A stretch of 64,000 nt of DNA from Neopestalotiopsis rosae. Lineage: Eukaryota; Ascomycota; Sordariomycetes; Amphisphaeriales; Sporocadaceae. Numbering within the stretch: the stretch's first letter is position 1; each line of letters starts with the position of its first letter. The DNA is taken from positions 5,828,001 to 5,892,000 of the forward strand of contig JALGAS010000004.1 of the NCBI GenBank assembly GCA_023078685.1. The letters run 5' to 3'. Below are positions 22,943 to 34,202 of this stretch, in pieces. The notes under the pieces are model-generated. The model made no database searches. It was not told where the DNA came from and saw only the letters and a list, made by a program, of their open reading frames with translations. The translations under genes were made by a program, and so were the position numbers.

Positions 22943-23569
22943 TCCGTATGTAAGAAGAGGGCGGTCTTGAATGGCGGCAGCATGGAGGAGAGTAATAGCG
23001 CGGAGTTGGTTGGTTGGAAGGGATGAGTAGTGAACTTTTTATGCCTTGAATTACCACGATGCCAAGCGAAAATACCGATAAGTCCCTTCCGGTGCCATTG
23101 GCTTGAATTGTGTATCTCAGGAGCATTTCAACTGTCGTCGCATCCCCGGAACATTTGTCAGTAAAGCAGTGAGCCAACAGCTTTGACGCTTTAGCTTGGC
23201 ACGCTTACCTGCCCCTTTGCGGCAAGGCCTAATATGCATGCGCACAGTTGGTTCGTTGGTGTCTGTATCCTTGCAAGGCGCCATGATATGACCAAGAAGG
23301 ATGAATTGTAGGGCGGCCACATACCCGTGTCCGCTGTATACCCGAGTTCAAAGACGTATGACAAACCAACATATGCAAGGGAGAGAGGTGCATCATGAAA
23401 TATCAGATCAGAAAGATCCAACAAAGCTGTCGTATCCAGTCTTGCATTCGTCATTTATAAGCCCATCCCAAGGCCGATTCCACGACAGTCTCTGCAACTC
23501 TCGCAAGGTGTTGCTGGGAGCAAAACATTGCACAGTATTCCCTCTTGTCTATTATTCCGTACCTGCAGA
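22943..23569. promoter_or_regulatory. divergent promoter between P450 and GST
   Basis: This 627-base spacer separates two divergent genes, an arrangement that favours co-regulation. No gene-like frame was seen inside it. I could not identify a specific factor site. Confidence 0.5.
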
Positions 23570-24474
23570 ATGTCGACCAATCCACCAAAACCAATCAAGC
23601 TCTGGCTTACTCGTATGTTTCGATTCGGACTTCGAAGTGTGTGCTTCTTTTTGGACACCCGCTAACACCCATGTCTATTTTAGCACCTGGCCCCAACCCC
23701 TGGAAGGTATGCTATCCACACTGTATGCGTCCATGTTACAAGCTACAATCCACTCATCTCTTCATTCTATAGACCATCTTCCTTCTTGAAGAGCTTGGAG
23801 TCAATTACGAGACTGAGTCGTTTAGTTTTTCTCAAATCAAGGAGAAGCCTTTTACCGACGTGAACCCCAACGGGCGTGTGCCGGCCATTGAGGACCCCAA
23901 CACCGACCTGACGCTCTGGGAGTCGGGCGCCATTTCTCAATACCTGATTGAGCAGCACGATGCCGACCACCGTCTCAGCTACGAGACCTTCAAGGAGCGA
24001 CACCTGTGCAACCAGTGGCTGCACTTTCAAGTAAGCGGCCAGGGCCCCTACTATGGCCAGTGCGGCTGGTTCAGACACCTGCACCCGGAAAGAATCCCGT
24101 CGGCCATGGACCGGTACGACGGCGAGATCAAGCGGGTGCTCGGGGTGCTCGAGGCGGTCTTGGCGAGCAAACCCGCAGACGCGCAGTGGCTGGTCGGCGA
24201 CAAGATGACCTACGCCGACATGGCCTTTGTCCCGTACAACTGCCGTATGAGCGAGCTCATGGAGAAGCCTTGGGACGAGATCTGGGAGGGCGCACCGCAC
24301 GTCCGCGCTTGGCACGAGCGCATGATTGAACTTACCTCGTGGAGGCGCTCCATGGAGATTCGAGCTCGTCTGATGGATGAGCAGGGACTGCAGTGGAATG
24401 GAGTGCCCAAGGGTATCGATACGTTTACAGACTATGAGAAGCAGATTGCTGCCGACAAGGCGGAGAGTCAGTAA
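23570..24474 (+). CDS. glutathione S-transferase, Ure2-like
   Basis: Three exons (23570-23612, 23684-23706, 23773-24474) give 255 residues; the second exon is only 23 bases. The thioredoxin-like N-domain starts KLWLTPPGPNPWK, runs through FLLEELGVNYE, and carries the glutathione-binding region NPNGRVPAIED with the WESGAI strand-helix. The all-helical C-domain contains GQGPYYGQCGWF and the N-capping region WLVGDKMTYADM. This is the Ure2/YfcG-type fungal GST group, which conjugates or reduces with glutathione in the cytosol. In secondary-metabolite clusters GSTs add glutathione sulfur or protect against reactive intermediates. Head-to-head placement with the P450 suggests they act together. Confidence 0.92.
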
Positions 24475-24565
24475 GATGGTGAGGCGCGACTGCAGTCGTT
24501 GAATGCCTGCGCTGGATGGCAAGGAAGATTTCCAGGAAGAGGAGACATAATCGCCAAAGACACAT

Positions 24566-24680
24566 TACAGTAGTGAATGCAAGAAAGTTTCAATACGCTA
24601 GGCTTGTACCTCGGTTTTCTTTTTTACTTGCTGGTTTCAACTTTTTCGAATTCGCTTGCGAGGTAAAAATATCCTGTCTC
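24566..24680. repeat. degenerate repeat, copy A (block 1)
   Basis: About 100 bases here match 27856-27954 at roughly 80% by eye, with shared blocks AATACGCTAG, AATTCGCTTGCGAG and a final CTGTCT. Most differences are transitions. In copy B this block lies directly 3' of the STAND-like gene, so copy A is likely the 3' flank of a lost paralogue. Confidence 0.65.
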
Positions 24681-24720
24681 ATGTGGAGGAGTGTTCGCAG
24701 AGAAGAAAAAGAAAATAAGA

Positions 24721-24840
24721 CACACACGGGAATCGAACAAAAAGACTGGGGGAGGGCGGACCCAGCCAGAGAGAGAGAGTTAGGGATACTAGATTTCTAG
24801 GATCGGAGCGGAACCACTACACCACTGTGACCTGTGGTTC
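24721..24840 (-). pseudogene. tRNA-like or SINE-like remnant
   Basis: Read on the minus strand, an A-box-like GGTGTAGTGGTTCC is followed about 80 bases later by a B-box-like TGTTCGATTCCC. The acceptor and T stems do not pair, and the anticodon arm is replaced by a near-perfect hairpin (GATCCTAGA..TCTAGTATC). It is not a working tRNA. A degenerate tRNA or a tRNA-derived SINE fits best. Confidence 0.4.
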
Positions 24841-25026
24841 GTGGGAGGTTATAAGGGCACGCTTTATCTTGCTTTTTAAAGGGTATTCAATTTGGTTTGG
24901 ATAATTGTGTCGTCTGTTGTGTGTGTGGCTCTCGGGCCATTAAGGTGGACAGGGCAGGATTTATACTTTGGGCAGAGATGACGAAAAGAGATAAAGGTGC
25001 TTTAGAAATGCTAGCGAATGCATGTA

Positions 25027-25113
25027 TCATGCTTCTTGGACGACGTAATTGTCCCAGCGATATTTGTTCTCGCGGCCTTTTCTTGATCGAAATTGCGCGG
25101 AATTCTTCCATTG
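25027..25113 (-). pseudogene. 3' fragment of a STAND-like paralogue
   Basis: One minus-strand frame of 28 codons before a TGA encodes a peptide with FRSRKGRENKYRWDNYVVQ. The corresponding end of the STAND-like gene at 27996 reads FRSRTVRDDRHR and stop, in the same frame and with about two thirds nucleotide identity around it. Upstream of 25113 I find no further similarity, so only the last piece of the paralogue remains. Its 3' flank (24566-24680) is separated from it by about 350 bases that copy B lacks. Confidence 0.55.
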
Positions 25114-25115
25114 CA

Positions 25116-26511
25116 AGCATGCTTTTCACCATCGCCCTTCCTAGATGGAGCGTAGGATTATTCAGCGTGCACCACTATTTCCTGTGCCTCTAGTCAGGCT
25201 TCACCGATGGGCGCATGGAATACTGGAGGCATAAAACGTAGCAGACACGATGGGATCAATAATTTCCATTCGTCTCCTCGACGCCATTCGGATTCGCGGT
25301 GTTCTGGTCGTGGAAAAGACCCGGACGTACGCCATGACCGGCTCGACAGGAGCACACCACGTACTTTTAGTATAACAGCAGCCTAGGCGGGCAACCATGG
25401 TGCAGAACATACCCACTCACTAATCATCTAAAGGTTCAAAACGTCAAATCAACAATCAATAAAAACAATCAGTTGAGTTCGTCCTGCTAGGTGTCTAATG
25501 GCTGTTGACAAAGACATCGCAAAAGGACGATGCACGCCCCTACGCGCCAACAGGGAGCAATAGCGTTGCGATGCGAGCACTTTTTCGTCCCCTTTTTGCA
25601 CATATTTACACAGTAGAGCGCGATACGCGAAAGTTTGTAGTTGAGTAAAAATGTGAAAACTTGTGCACGGTACGTGGACGCTGTCTACTGTAGAGAAGCC
25701 TAAGGCCGGAAAGATCGAAACTCTCAATTTTCCTACGCACGTGTGCTTGGTGGTTCTTGCTCGTAGATAAACTATCTAGGTAAGCGCCAATTTGTTCCAA
25801 ATGGCAACCAGTGACGTCCGTGTAGCTGAAAAGGTCGTCAAACTAGCAATATCAACCAGACCCGATAACTAGAGTGCAATTCAGCCGCTCTGAAGGGGCA
25901 ATTTCCACCATTTCGGGCATGGGCCTTCATACTTATAATTGGACAAGACTTGACCCACTCCTCAGCCCAAACATGTGTTTCCAAATCCGTCAGAATCTGT
26001 TAGTCTCTTATATACAGCATTCGAACAACTGCTGTTAGTGCCGCCACCTAGATATGTCATGATATCCGCCTCGATACTATTATGGGGCTCCACTTTTGAT
26101 ACTGGTGGGAGATGTGATAAAGATAATAGGGCGGACAAAAAGGGACCGATTCTGCTTGAAATCTATTACAAAACATGCCGGGGTTCTTCCATGTCTCTAT
26201 TTCCACACGCAATGATCCCCTGCACGTAGTGGAGACGTTGGACCAGAAATGGACTGGCTGCCGCCGAAAAGTGGCGAGCTGAACGCTAGTATACTAACTA
26301 GTATACCAACTATTACATACAGCTTGACAGCGAACATATAACTGTTGATGATTTCTCCCGCGAGCTTCATTCTCGAATAATCGTTCAAGCGATTGCATCA
26401 CACTCTTTTTCCACAGCGAATCGCTGCGCCACTCGTTATTATCAACTTTGTTATTGCAAGGCTCTGCGGAAAGGCTTGAGTGTTGTCAGCTTAAGGCTCT
26501 TCTTCCCCAAG
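25116..26511. other. intergenic, no gene seen
   Basis: This 1.4 kb is rather AT-rich and has no convincing coding frame. It may include decayed repeat sequence related to the flanking fragments and the promoter of the secreted Ser/Thr-rich protein. Confidence 0.5.
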
Positions 26512-27543
26512 ATGATGCGCCCAATCAACAAGCTCACCCAAGGGCTTGCCACACTACTCTTGAGTGGCTTCGCTGTTGCCCAGAGCTCCGACGGCTCGTG
26601 TGCAAATAGCCAAATCCAAGTTTTCGCGCCCTTGTCAACGGTCTCAGCAGCCCAGGCATACTGTTCGTCGGCCTACCCGCAGCCTGCTGTGACGACCACA
26701 GTGACAGTCCCTGTGACCACGAGCACTACATCGTTGGCCATTGTCACTGATACATCGACTACAACCGAGGTGGATGTTGTGTCCATGACGGAGACGGAAA
26801 CGACGACGACGACGACTCCCGTCACAACTACGTCGACCATTACGGTCACGATCACGACCAGTGCTGTCGCCAAACGCACCATCGGCTGCCGCAGGAAGTC
26901 TCAGACGTCTAGCGGGTCTAGCGCTTCCGACTACGAGACCTATAGTCTGTCGGCCACTACTTCTGCAGCTCTGGCATCGTCTGCGAGCTCCGCTCCATCC
27001 AGCTCTAGTACCGTCGACCTCTTCTCAAGCCTGGTCTCCGCGGATCCCTCGATCCAGAGTATCGCATGTTCCTGCATCGAGACTGCCGTAGTCACCACCG
27101 CAACCGAGACTGCTACCGTGACCAATGAGGTCGCGGTGACCTCCACCGTCGCAGATGTCCAGACTGTTCACGTCACGTCGGTGACTACCATCACATCGAC
27201 CACGACAGAGATCGCCACCAGCACCTTGACCACCACGACGACTACCACGACCTATGTGGCCGAGCCCACCAGCTGTGTCAACGTTGGTAGCGGCGGCACA
27301 TACACCACCGACAATGGAGAGAAGTTCACTGCCAACTGCAACAAATACTACAGCGGCAGTAACTCCGCTATCGTCATCTCCTCCGCTAACGGGTATACCT
27401 ATACGGGTTGTCTCGAGGCATGTTCCACAAATAGCGCATGTATCGCGATCAACTACGTCCCCTCAAGTAGTCTCTGCGTTTTGCTGAAGGCTCTCGGAAC
27501 CCTGGCTGAGATCAGCGGTATAAGTTCCGGCGTCAAGCAGTAG
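26512..27543 (+). CDS. secreted Ser/Thr-rich mucin-like protein with C-terminal Cys domain
   Basis: A single exon of 343 residues from ATG 26512. A signal peptide ends near AVAQ. Two Thr/Val/Ser-rich stretches (about residues 60-125 and 195-255) are typical of heavily O-glycosylated, cell-wall-associated stalks. Between them lie a KR site (VAKRTIGCRRK) and a Ser-rich spacer. The last 90 residues hold six to seven cysteines with the pattern SCVNVG..CNKYYSG..YTGCLEACSTNSACIAINY..CVLL, which resembles a PAN/Apple-type fold. It probably acts at the cell surface in adhesion or carbohydrate binding. No GPI signal is evident. Function is inferred from architecture only. Confidence 0.75.
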   Translation: MMRPINKLTQGLATLLLSGFAVAQSSDGSCANSQIQVFAPLSTVSAAQAYCSSAYPQPAVTTTVTVPVTTSTTSLAIVTDTSTTTEVDVVSMTETETTTTTTPVTTTSTITVTITTSAVAKRTIGCRRKSQTSSGSSASDYETYSLSATTSAALASSASSAPSSSSTVDLFSSLVSADPSIQSIACSCIETAVVTTATETATVTNEVAVTSTVADVQTVHVTSVTTITSTTTEIATSTLTTTTTTTTYVAEPTSCVNVGSGGTYTTDNGEKFTANCNKYYSGSNSAIVISSANGYTYTGCLEACSTNSACIAINYVPSSSLCVLLKALGTLAEISGISSGVKQ

Positions 27544-27841
27544 CTTCATAATATTGACTCGAATCATAATTTGAATAATTTCTTTCTCACAAACCGGCGT
27601 CCGTCTGGCTGAATAGTAACCCGCATTGACGATACGAGTCATTGAAGCCTGGTTTCTGCAGATCGAGCAGATAATTTGCCGTTGCTAGTGGGAAACCCTC
27701 GTCATGAATGCTTCTCTGCCCCCGGCGCAACGGTTGAATACTTATTTCCTTCCTATTCTTGGCTGGTGCGTCGTGCTTATAGCTGTAGTCTTACGCCATG
27801 CCCGAACTCTAGATAATACCTGCTTTTAAGTAGGAATGCAT

Positions 27842-27954
27842 GCAGTAGTAAACACAAGAAAGTTTTAATACGCTAGCTTTGTACTGCGGTTCTCGTTTTG
27901 ACTTGGTGATCCCAATTATTTCCAATTCGCTTGCGAGTTAAAAGTATTCTGTCT
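27842..27954. repeat. degenerate repeat, copy B
   Basis: Matches copy A at 24566-24680 at about 80% by eye. Here it lies immediately 3' of the STAND-like gene, without the extra segment found in copy A. Confidence 0.65.
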
Positions 27955-27995
27955 AATAAGAAGACTGTCCGCGTACGACGTACGACCTCTCCGTC

Positions 27996-30143
27996 TTAAC
28001 GATGTCTGTCATCACGGACTGTTCTTGATCGAAACTCCACAGGCTTCTTCCAATGCATGTTGTTCGGGGAATGAACCGAAGCAACACTTCGAGGAAGCCG
28101 TAGCAACTCTCTTTCCCGAAACAAGTCCTCAACAAAGTCGGGTCGTGTTGGGCTGGAGAATAAAAGCTTCAGAGTCGCTGCAGGTCGTCGTCTATAGATC
28201 CCAACCAAGCAAGATATCAGCTCTCTTGTTTGACTGCTCTGCGCATCATCTTGTGTAAAATGTATCAGGCCCTCGACAAGAAGGATCAGAACCACATTTC
28301 TTCGAAGCGTTATAATGAGTTCTTCGAGTATGGAACAAACGCTTGACATGTTTCCGGAATCCAGATCTTGTCCGATCTTTTCCAGCAGAGACAATCCGAA
28401 GCCCACACGATGACGGTCAATTAGCTGCAGAAGTAAACTCATCGCTAGTTCGGTAGGATTTGAATGCTCATCCTGTTGTTCGCGATGCTGACAACAGAAA
28501 AAGGCAACTGGTACGATGATTGGTGCATCTTCGTCGATCTCAACAACTTCTGCCTGCCAAGAGTGTAGCTGATGGACTATTCTAGCGACGAAAACGGAAA
28601 CCTCGGTGTCTCGCCTGGATTCAGCCCTCCCATCGATGAGGAGCAATGACGGCTCGTCTATGACGAGCCATGCTTGTATGCGGAAGGTGCCTTCAATAGC
28701 CAATATGCGATCGTGATCAGCTACAAGGCTTCGTTGAGGGCTCATGAACTTCATCAAATCCTGGCAGTCGTCTATGACAAGGCTCCTCTCGTAGAAGAAC
28801 TTTGCGAGTAAAGTGTCAACACTAGGTCCCGATAGCTCCAGACGCAGCTTTTGAGATTTCGTCAATAATTGTGAGAGATCATTGGCTGCAAGTACATGTA
28901 AACTTCACTTTTTCAGAAGGGGTCGAGGAAGAACGTACCTGGACCATTCGAGATTCTATTTGTAGCAGATGCAAGGTCGTCGAAGCGAGTCGCTCTGCAT
29001 ATGATCTCTCTCAGACTCTTCACCTCTCGCCGAAGGTCCTTCATCTCGAGCGCCTCCCGCTCAGAATTCAGAGCAGACAAATATTGTAAATGAAAACTCT
29101 GTCGCTGCAGGCTCTGAGTTATGTTTAAAGCACGCATCTGGAAGCGGCTGGCCTTCACCTTCACTTCTGCCAAGTCTTCATTGAGATCGGACAGTAGTCT
29201 TGATGGATTCGCGATGCTTTTCAGTGCAAGTACTTGTGATGAAGTTAGTCTATCATGTGTCGCGCGTAGTTTCGGTTGCCTAAATGTAAAAACAACTCCG
29301 ATAACATCAAGTTGTAGCTTGAAATTGAATTCGTAAAGTACAGACTTACCAAAAAATCCCGCAAGCCACCAGCGAAGAATGCGTTTTACAACCTTGAAAA
29401 CCGCGACATGCAAACCAGCAGCTCTCCTATGGAGCTCCTCATCGTCGGTGTGGCCATTAAGTGGCACCGAATGATCACATATGATGTAGGGAAGATCCTC
29501 GAGTGCTTGATATACTTTTTCCCGATATTCGTGCGTATGCTTTAGTGCAGAGAATACGGCCTTGAGCCCCCCGCAAAGAACTGACGCGAAACCAAATTGA
29601 TCAGTTGGGATAATCGACACGAATGTTTCGCCAGCACCGGCATGCTTGCATAAGGACCGGAATGCTCGCCTCAGACTGCCTGCCGCTCCTGTAGTTGTCT
29701 CGCTTTCGCATGCTAGGCGTTGTATGGCATCGCAAGCATCCTTGACTGACGTGTCGACTTCATTCCAATCAGGCTTCTGGGTCGTATCTGTAAATGGTAA
29801 TTTTAATTTTTGATGGAACTTGATGACGCTTTCGTGAACTTCGTCCCGAATCAAAAAGACCTCTGCATAGATTGCAGTATAATCACTTGAGTCTCATCAG
29901 TTCTCAATTCTGGAAGAGTCAAACAAAGGGTGTCAATGGATCTTACACCTGATTTGTTTCACTGGATCGGTGGCCCTGGAGATCTGATGACATCTTTTTG
30001 AGTAGAGTATCAGAGGCCTGCACTGATCTAGGTCCATCCTGTGTAGCCAATGATGATTCAGCTAATGAGCCAGCCTGCCTCGCTTCGGCAGCCCAGACTG
30101 TAGTTCCGCGAATCTGGGTCGAGAATGCGCTTTCCTCGGCCAT
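27996..30143 (-). CDS. NLR/STAND-like fungal protein without visible P-loop
   Basis: Four exons (30143-29947, 29885-29350, 29232-28939, 28885-27996) give about 638 residues with the frame kept at each junction. The middle intron is a judgement call, because the frame also stays open through it. The first 100 residues are polar. A helical domain follows with SLRRAFRSLCKHAGAGETF, FASVLCGGLKAVF and YREKVYQALEDLPYII, as in a large uncharacterised fungal family related to STAND/NLR proteins. A coiled coil follows (ALEMKDLRREVKSLREII). The distal half reads SLLLIDGRAESRRDTEVSVF, PVAFFCCQHREQQD and MSLLLQLIDRH, where NACHT-like proteins have their NTPase core, but I see no GxxxxGK[ST]. It is transcribed away from an AAA+ ATPase 530 bases off. 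Its C-terminus appears truncated compared with the fossil copy at 25 kb. A nonself-recognition role is inference. Confidence 0.65.
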
Positions 30144-30673
30144 GATGAGATTGAGAGAATGCAAGATCTGTAGTTGCAGGATGGTAGTAATCCACAGATG
30201 TGTCGATAGAAACGCGAAGTGGTGTCTGTCAAAGCGAGCTCGTGCCACGGTGGGGAGCTACAGTCATGTATCGGGCATATGCGGTAACTATTGCCGTTTG
30301 AATTGCGATGCGCTCAAAACGTTCAAAAGCAAGTACGAGGCAGCGTCTATTGTGGCTTCGTGATTGGATAAGCAGGCTGCGCTATGCAAGTCGTTTGCTC
30401 AACTGCTACGCAACTGGTCAGAAAGGCATGCATCATATGCATTGTTCCCCATTCTTCGTAGCGGGCCTACGTTTCTTCCTTGCCAGAGCCTGATCTCCGG
30501 CAATGCGGGGTGTCAGCTGCGCATCTGACCTCAGCATGCGTCGGTCCTGAACTGCGTTTTCGCAATCATTCCCCAGGCTTGGCCGTAAGGGTACCTCTCT
30601 GGCCTTTATCAACCAAATCCTCAAGCACCTTAGGACAAAATAAAGTCAGTTGGATCATAACGACGAAAACAAG
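30144..30673. promoter_or_regulatory. shared promoter of STAND-like gene and AAA+ ATPase
   Basis: These 530 bases lie between two divergent start codons. No open frame here looks coding. Co-regulation of the two genes is likely but unproven. Confidence 0.5.
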
Positions 30674-33600
30674 ATGAGCGCCGATGTCTTGCCGACTACA
30701 ACGTCGTCACAAATTGACGTTGGCCATGGCACAGCTTCGGATAGAAAAGAGAGCGATGGACCACCAGTCAACGAAGTCGCAGATTCTACCAGCGCCATGC
30801 CAAAAGTCAAAAGCTCAACTGAAGGAAAATTGGAAGTTGACGAAATTTTTGCCCTGCAACCAGAAATTTCGAATACCCTCGCAAGCTTTTTGAAAGATAT
30901 GAATGCGTACAAGCGCACTTTTCCTGAATCTGTTGACAATCGTTTGCAAGAGCTTGAGAGAATTTCAGAGGCTCTTCAAGCTCTAGAAAAGACCAGAGGA
31001 AATGGAACTCGAGGGTAATCAATGGTTTCTGAGTTCGAGATTTTTGCTACGCTTGAACAATTTGCCTTTGTGACTAATCAATCAATGTATATAGGAAGCA
31101 CATCGATGAATGGTCATGTACGGTCCGCAAAGACAATATTCGGAATTGGCCTCACATTAGCTTTGTGCCGAGATTGAGACCGAGACACGTCATTGAAGCC
31201 TACTACGACAATTTCGAGGAAACAGTCAACCTCGAGACAAATGCCTCGCCAGGTAGCCGAGATACTGAAGACTCATTACAGCGAGTTGTGATTAAATCGG
31301 ACGTTCTGCGCAGTGAGATCGAGAAGATAACGTCCGTCAGGATACGCGATAAGCTGATGTATGTCTAATCGTAACTCTACGGTATCTTGTAACATATCAC
31401 TAATGATCGCCTCCTGAACCCGCAGAGTGCCCCCGCCCTTTAAGGTCAGAACAACATTCTTTTCATCCTCCATTCTGAAATTAACGTGATTGATAGCTCT
31501 TGGTTCATTTTCATCCACAGATCGACTCTCAATTGGCCAATCTGGAAAACGAACTGGTTGAGATGGGTCTTGACACTCCGGTGACCAACGACAACGTCGA
31601 CATGGCCAGAAAGGATTTCGAACGAGATGGCTTGATCCGAGAGAAAACAACAACCGACGAAGCTAGCGAATCTGGCGAAGCTACCCCAGCAGAGAAAGAA
31701 GATACAAAAGAAGAAAAAAGACAAAGACTAAAGAGCAAGTTACGCATACGTATCGACCATCTGAAATGTCTTCGAGACTTTATTCAATCAGATCTGAAGC
31801 ACTTGATTGCGCTGAAGGGTGACGTAGAAAAGGGAACTCTCCGAACGATTTCCTTTCGGAACTTGTGGTATCTCTTCAAGCCAGGCGATGTCGTGCTTTC
31901 TCTCCGAAACAACTCGAAGGTGCTGTATAAAGTTTATTCAGTGACCGGCGGCCAGAGACGGACACAGGTACGGACGACGGTAGACAGATACAGTCGCCAT
32001 CGAGGGCGAACGAGAGACGACTCCCGGAATACTGGCTCCTGGGATGATTCCTCGGATGAAGACGAAGATCTCATAGAAGAGGTACTTCATGATCAAACCT
32101 GGGGGATTGGGACCTGGGTTTCCTTCAAACTTGACGCCTACTCTTTGGAGTCTAACGGCAAACATGTCGGTCCAATGAACGTCGTCAAGAAAATCAAACA
32201 CTACATGGGGGAGCTTCGAATTCTTGACTTGGACGTGTACCCGGTGCAATTTCACCCCGACCATACGAGTTTGCTACGTCAAATCGAAGAACGTGGGAGA
32301 AAGTATCTAAGATCAGCTGGTCACAAAAGCTATGATGGGTATACCATCCCTCGTGGCCGCAGAGATCAACGTGAAGAGCTACAAGGCGATGTTTTTGTCG
32401 ATCTGGAAACGTACCTTCAGACACATACCCGGAGAATACAACGGTTCGGAAAACTTGGAACGAGCCCAAGAGACAGCTCTGTCAATGGTGAAGTGTATGT
32501 TTTCAGGTCACGCAAGCAGGATCTTCCGTTCACAAATCACGAGATCGACGTGAGGCTCATGGAGACTTTTATGTCATCTACTCGCCGGACCCTTGCCTTT
32601 ATGACACCTGAGCGAGCACTCATGTCTCCCGAATGCCTTCAGCTTATGCCAAGCACGGTACCCGGCTATGCCTTTGGCTTACGAAAATGGTGTAAGTCAC
32701 AATTGCCACATGGGGAAGTCTCACTCATGTTACACATCACAAATTTCCCATTAAGAAAAACAATTAACGAACATGCTGAAAAGACTAATAATAAATATTA
32801 GGCGGCTTGGATATAGAATTGCTTTCCGACATTGATAGAGGACACGAAGCCCGCGATTCGAATTTTGATGATTTAGTGATCCCAGATAGTTTTCGTGATA
32901 TGCTGACAGCATTGGTCGAGAACCACACGTCGAGGAGCCAGCGTCTTCAGGCAAGAGAGACAGGTGTTGACAGCGGTCAGAGTAATCAGCATATCGACAT
33001 CGTCCGAGGAAAGGGTCAGGGGCTTATCATTCTACTTCATGGTCCCCCGGGCTCAGGTAAGACGAGTACCGCAGAAAAGATCGCGGCTTTCACTCAGCGG
33101 CCGTTATACTCTATCACATGTGGTGATCTTGGCCTCAAGCCCGATGAAGTTGAGAAGGCTCTTCAACAGCATACGAAGAAAGCAAGCAGGTGGGGTTGCG
33201 TTCTGCTCCTCGATGAAGCCGATGTGTTTCTCATGCAACGAGATTGGCAGAATGTGGAAAGGAACGGGCTGGTTTCAGGTATGCTGAGCGATGGATGTTG
33301 AATAACTCAATGATTACTGAATCAGCGGTTTATCAGTTCTTCTCCGACAACTTGAGTATTATTCTGGAATTCTGTTCCTCACAACCAATCGCCCTGGCGT
33401 TATAGATGAAGCATTTCTTTCACGTATTCATATTTCTCTCCGATATCCATTGATAGATCTCGCGGCAACGAAACGTATGTGGAGTAATATCATGAACCGA
33501 ATCGAGCAAGACAACGAGACATCGCAAATCAAGGTTGTGTTCGATCGCGACCGTCTTCTGGGATTTGCTGAGCAGCACTATGTCCGGCGGAAGAAATCGG

Positions 33601-34121
33601 GCACGACATGGAATGGAAGACAGATTCGCAACGCCTTCCAGACTGCGATTGCTCTAGGAACATCTGAGCGTATGAAGATGCTTAGCAAAAAAGGCATCAC
33701 GCCGGAACAAGCCATCGCGAGTGGTAAGAGACGTCTTGCAGAGGTCAAACTCACAAGGACAAGCTTGGTCAATATCTCGCACACAGCGCGGGCGTTTGAA
33801 GACTACATGCAGCACTTGCGTGGGAACGACAGCGATCTCGCGCGTCAGGCTGAGGTCCGAGATGACCATTTTGATCTAGCTGCGCCGCGCGCGACTAAAA
33901 ATTATGGTGAACGACACGGAGAACTCAAGCGTGCAGACAGTATTGGAGTTACCAAGGCTGCCTCTACCGTGGAAGATAGCGCTAGCGCTGGCAAGTCACG
34001 TCACGGGCACTCTCGGAAGCAAAAGAGGATAAGCTACGATGATGATGACGATGACGACGTCTTGGAGGGAGAGAGTGACAGTAGTAGCACTAGTGATGGT
34101 GGGGAGTCTGATGAAGATTGA
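30674..34121 (+). CDS. AAA+ ATPase with DUF7025-type middle domain
   Basis: Five exons: 30674-31014, 31095 to about 31360, 31521-32691, 32802-33278, 33337-34121. The second-exon donor is ambiguous: GTATGT is the better site but GTCTAA keeps the frame. The N-terminus is low-complexity. The middle domain reads FRNLWYLFKPGDVVLS, MGELRILDLDVYPVQFHP and ERGRKYL, matching the DUF7025 region of a family greatly expanded in filamentous fungi. The AAA+ core is complete: Walker A HGPPGSGKTSTAEK, Walker B VLLLDEADVFL, sensor-1 FLTTNRPGV and arginine-finger region FLSRIHISLRYP, then a helical lid. The C-terminus has an eight-Asp run and acidic Ser-rich tail. Such proteins probably remodel other proteins using ATP, but no member's target is known to me. 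It faces the STAND-like gene head to head. Confidence 0.88.
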
Positions 34122-34202
34122 TTCCCTGTTTTCTCTTTGTATCATGGAGAATGGACATGTATGAACTTCTATTGGCGGTCACGTTGCGAAAACTAATATC
34201 CA

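Noticed and set aside
24721..24840. A functional tRNA on the minus strand
   Set aside because: A- and B-box-like motifs exist, but acceptor and T stems do not pair and no normal anticodon arm forms.
29233..29349. Reading straight through the middle of the STAND-like gene
   Set aside because: The frame stays open, but GTAAGT and a matching acceptor restore the family-like join (FFG to VLALK), so an intron is more likely.
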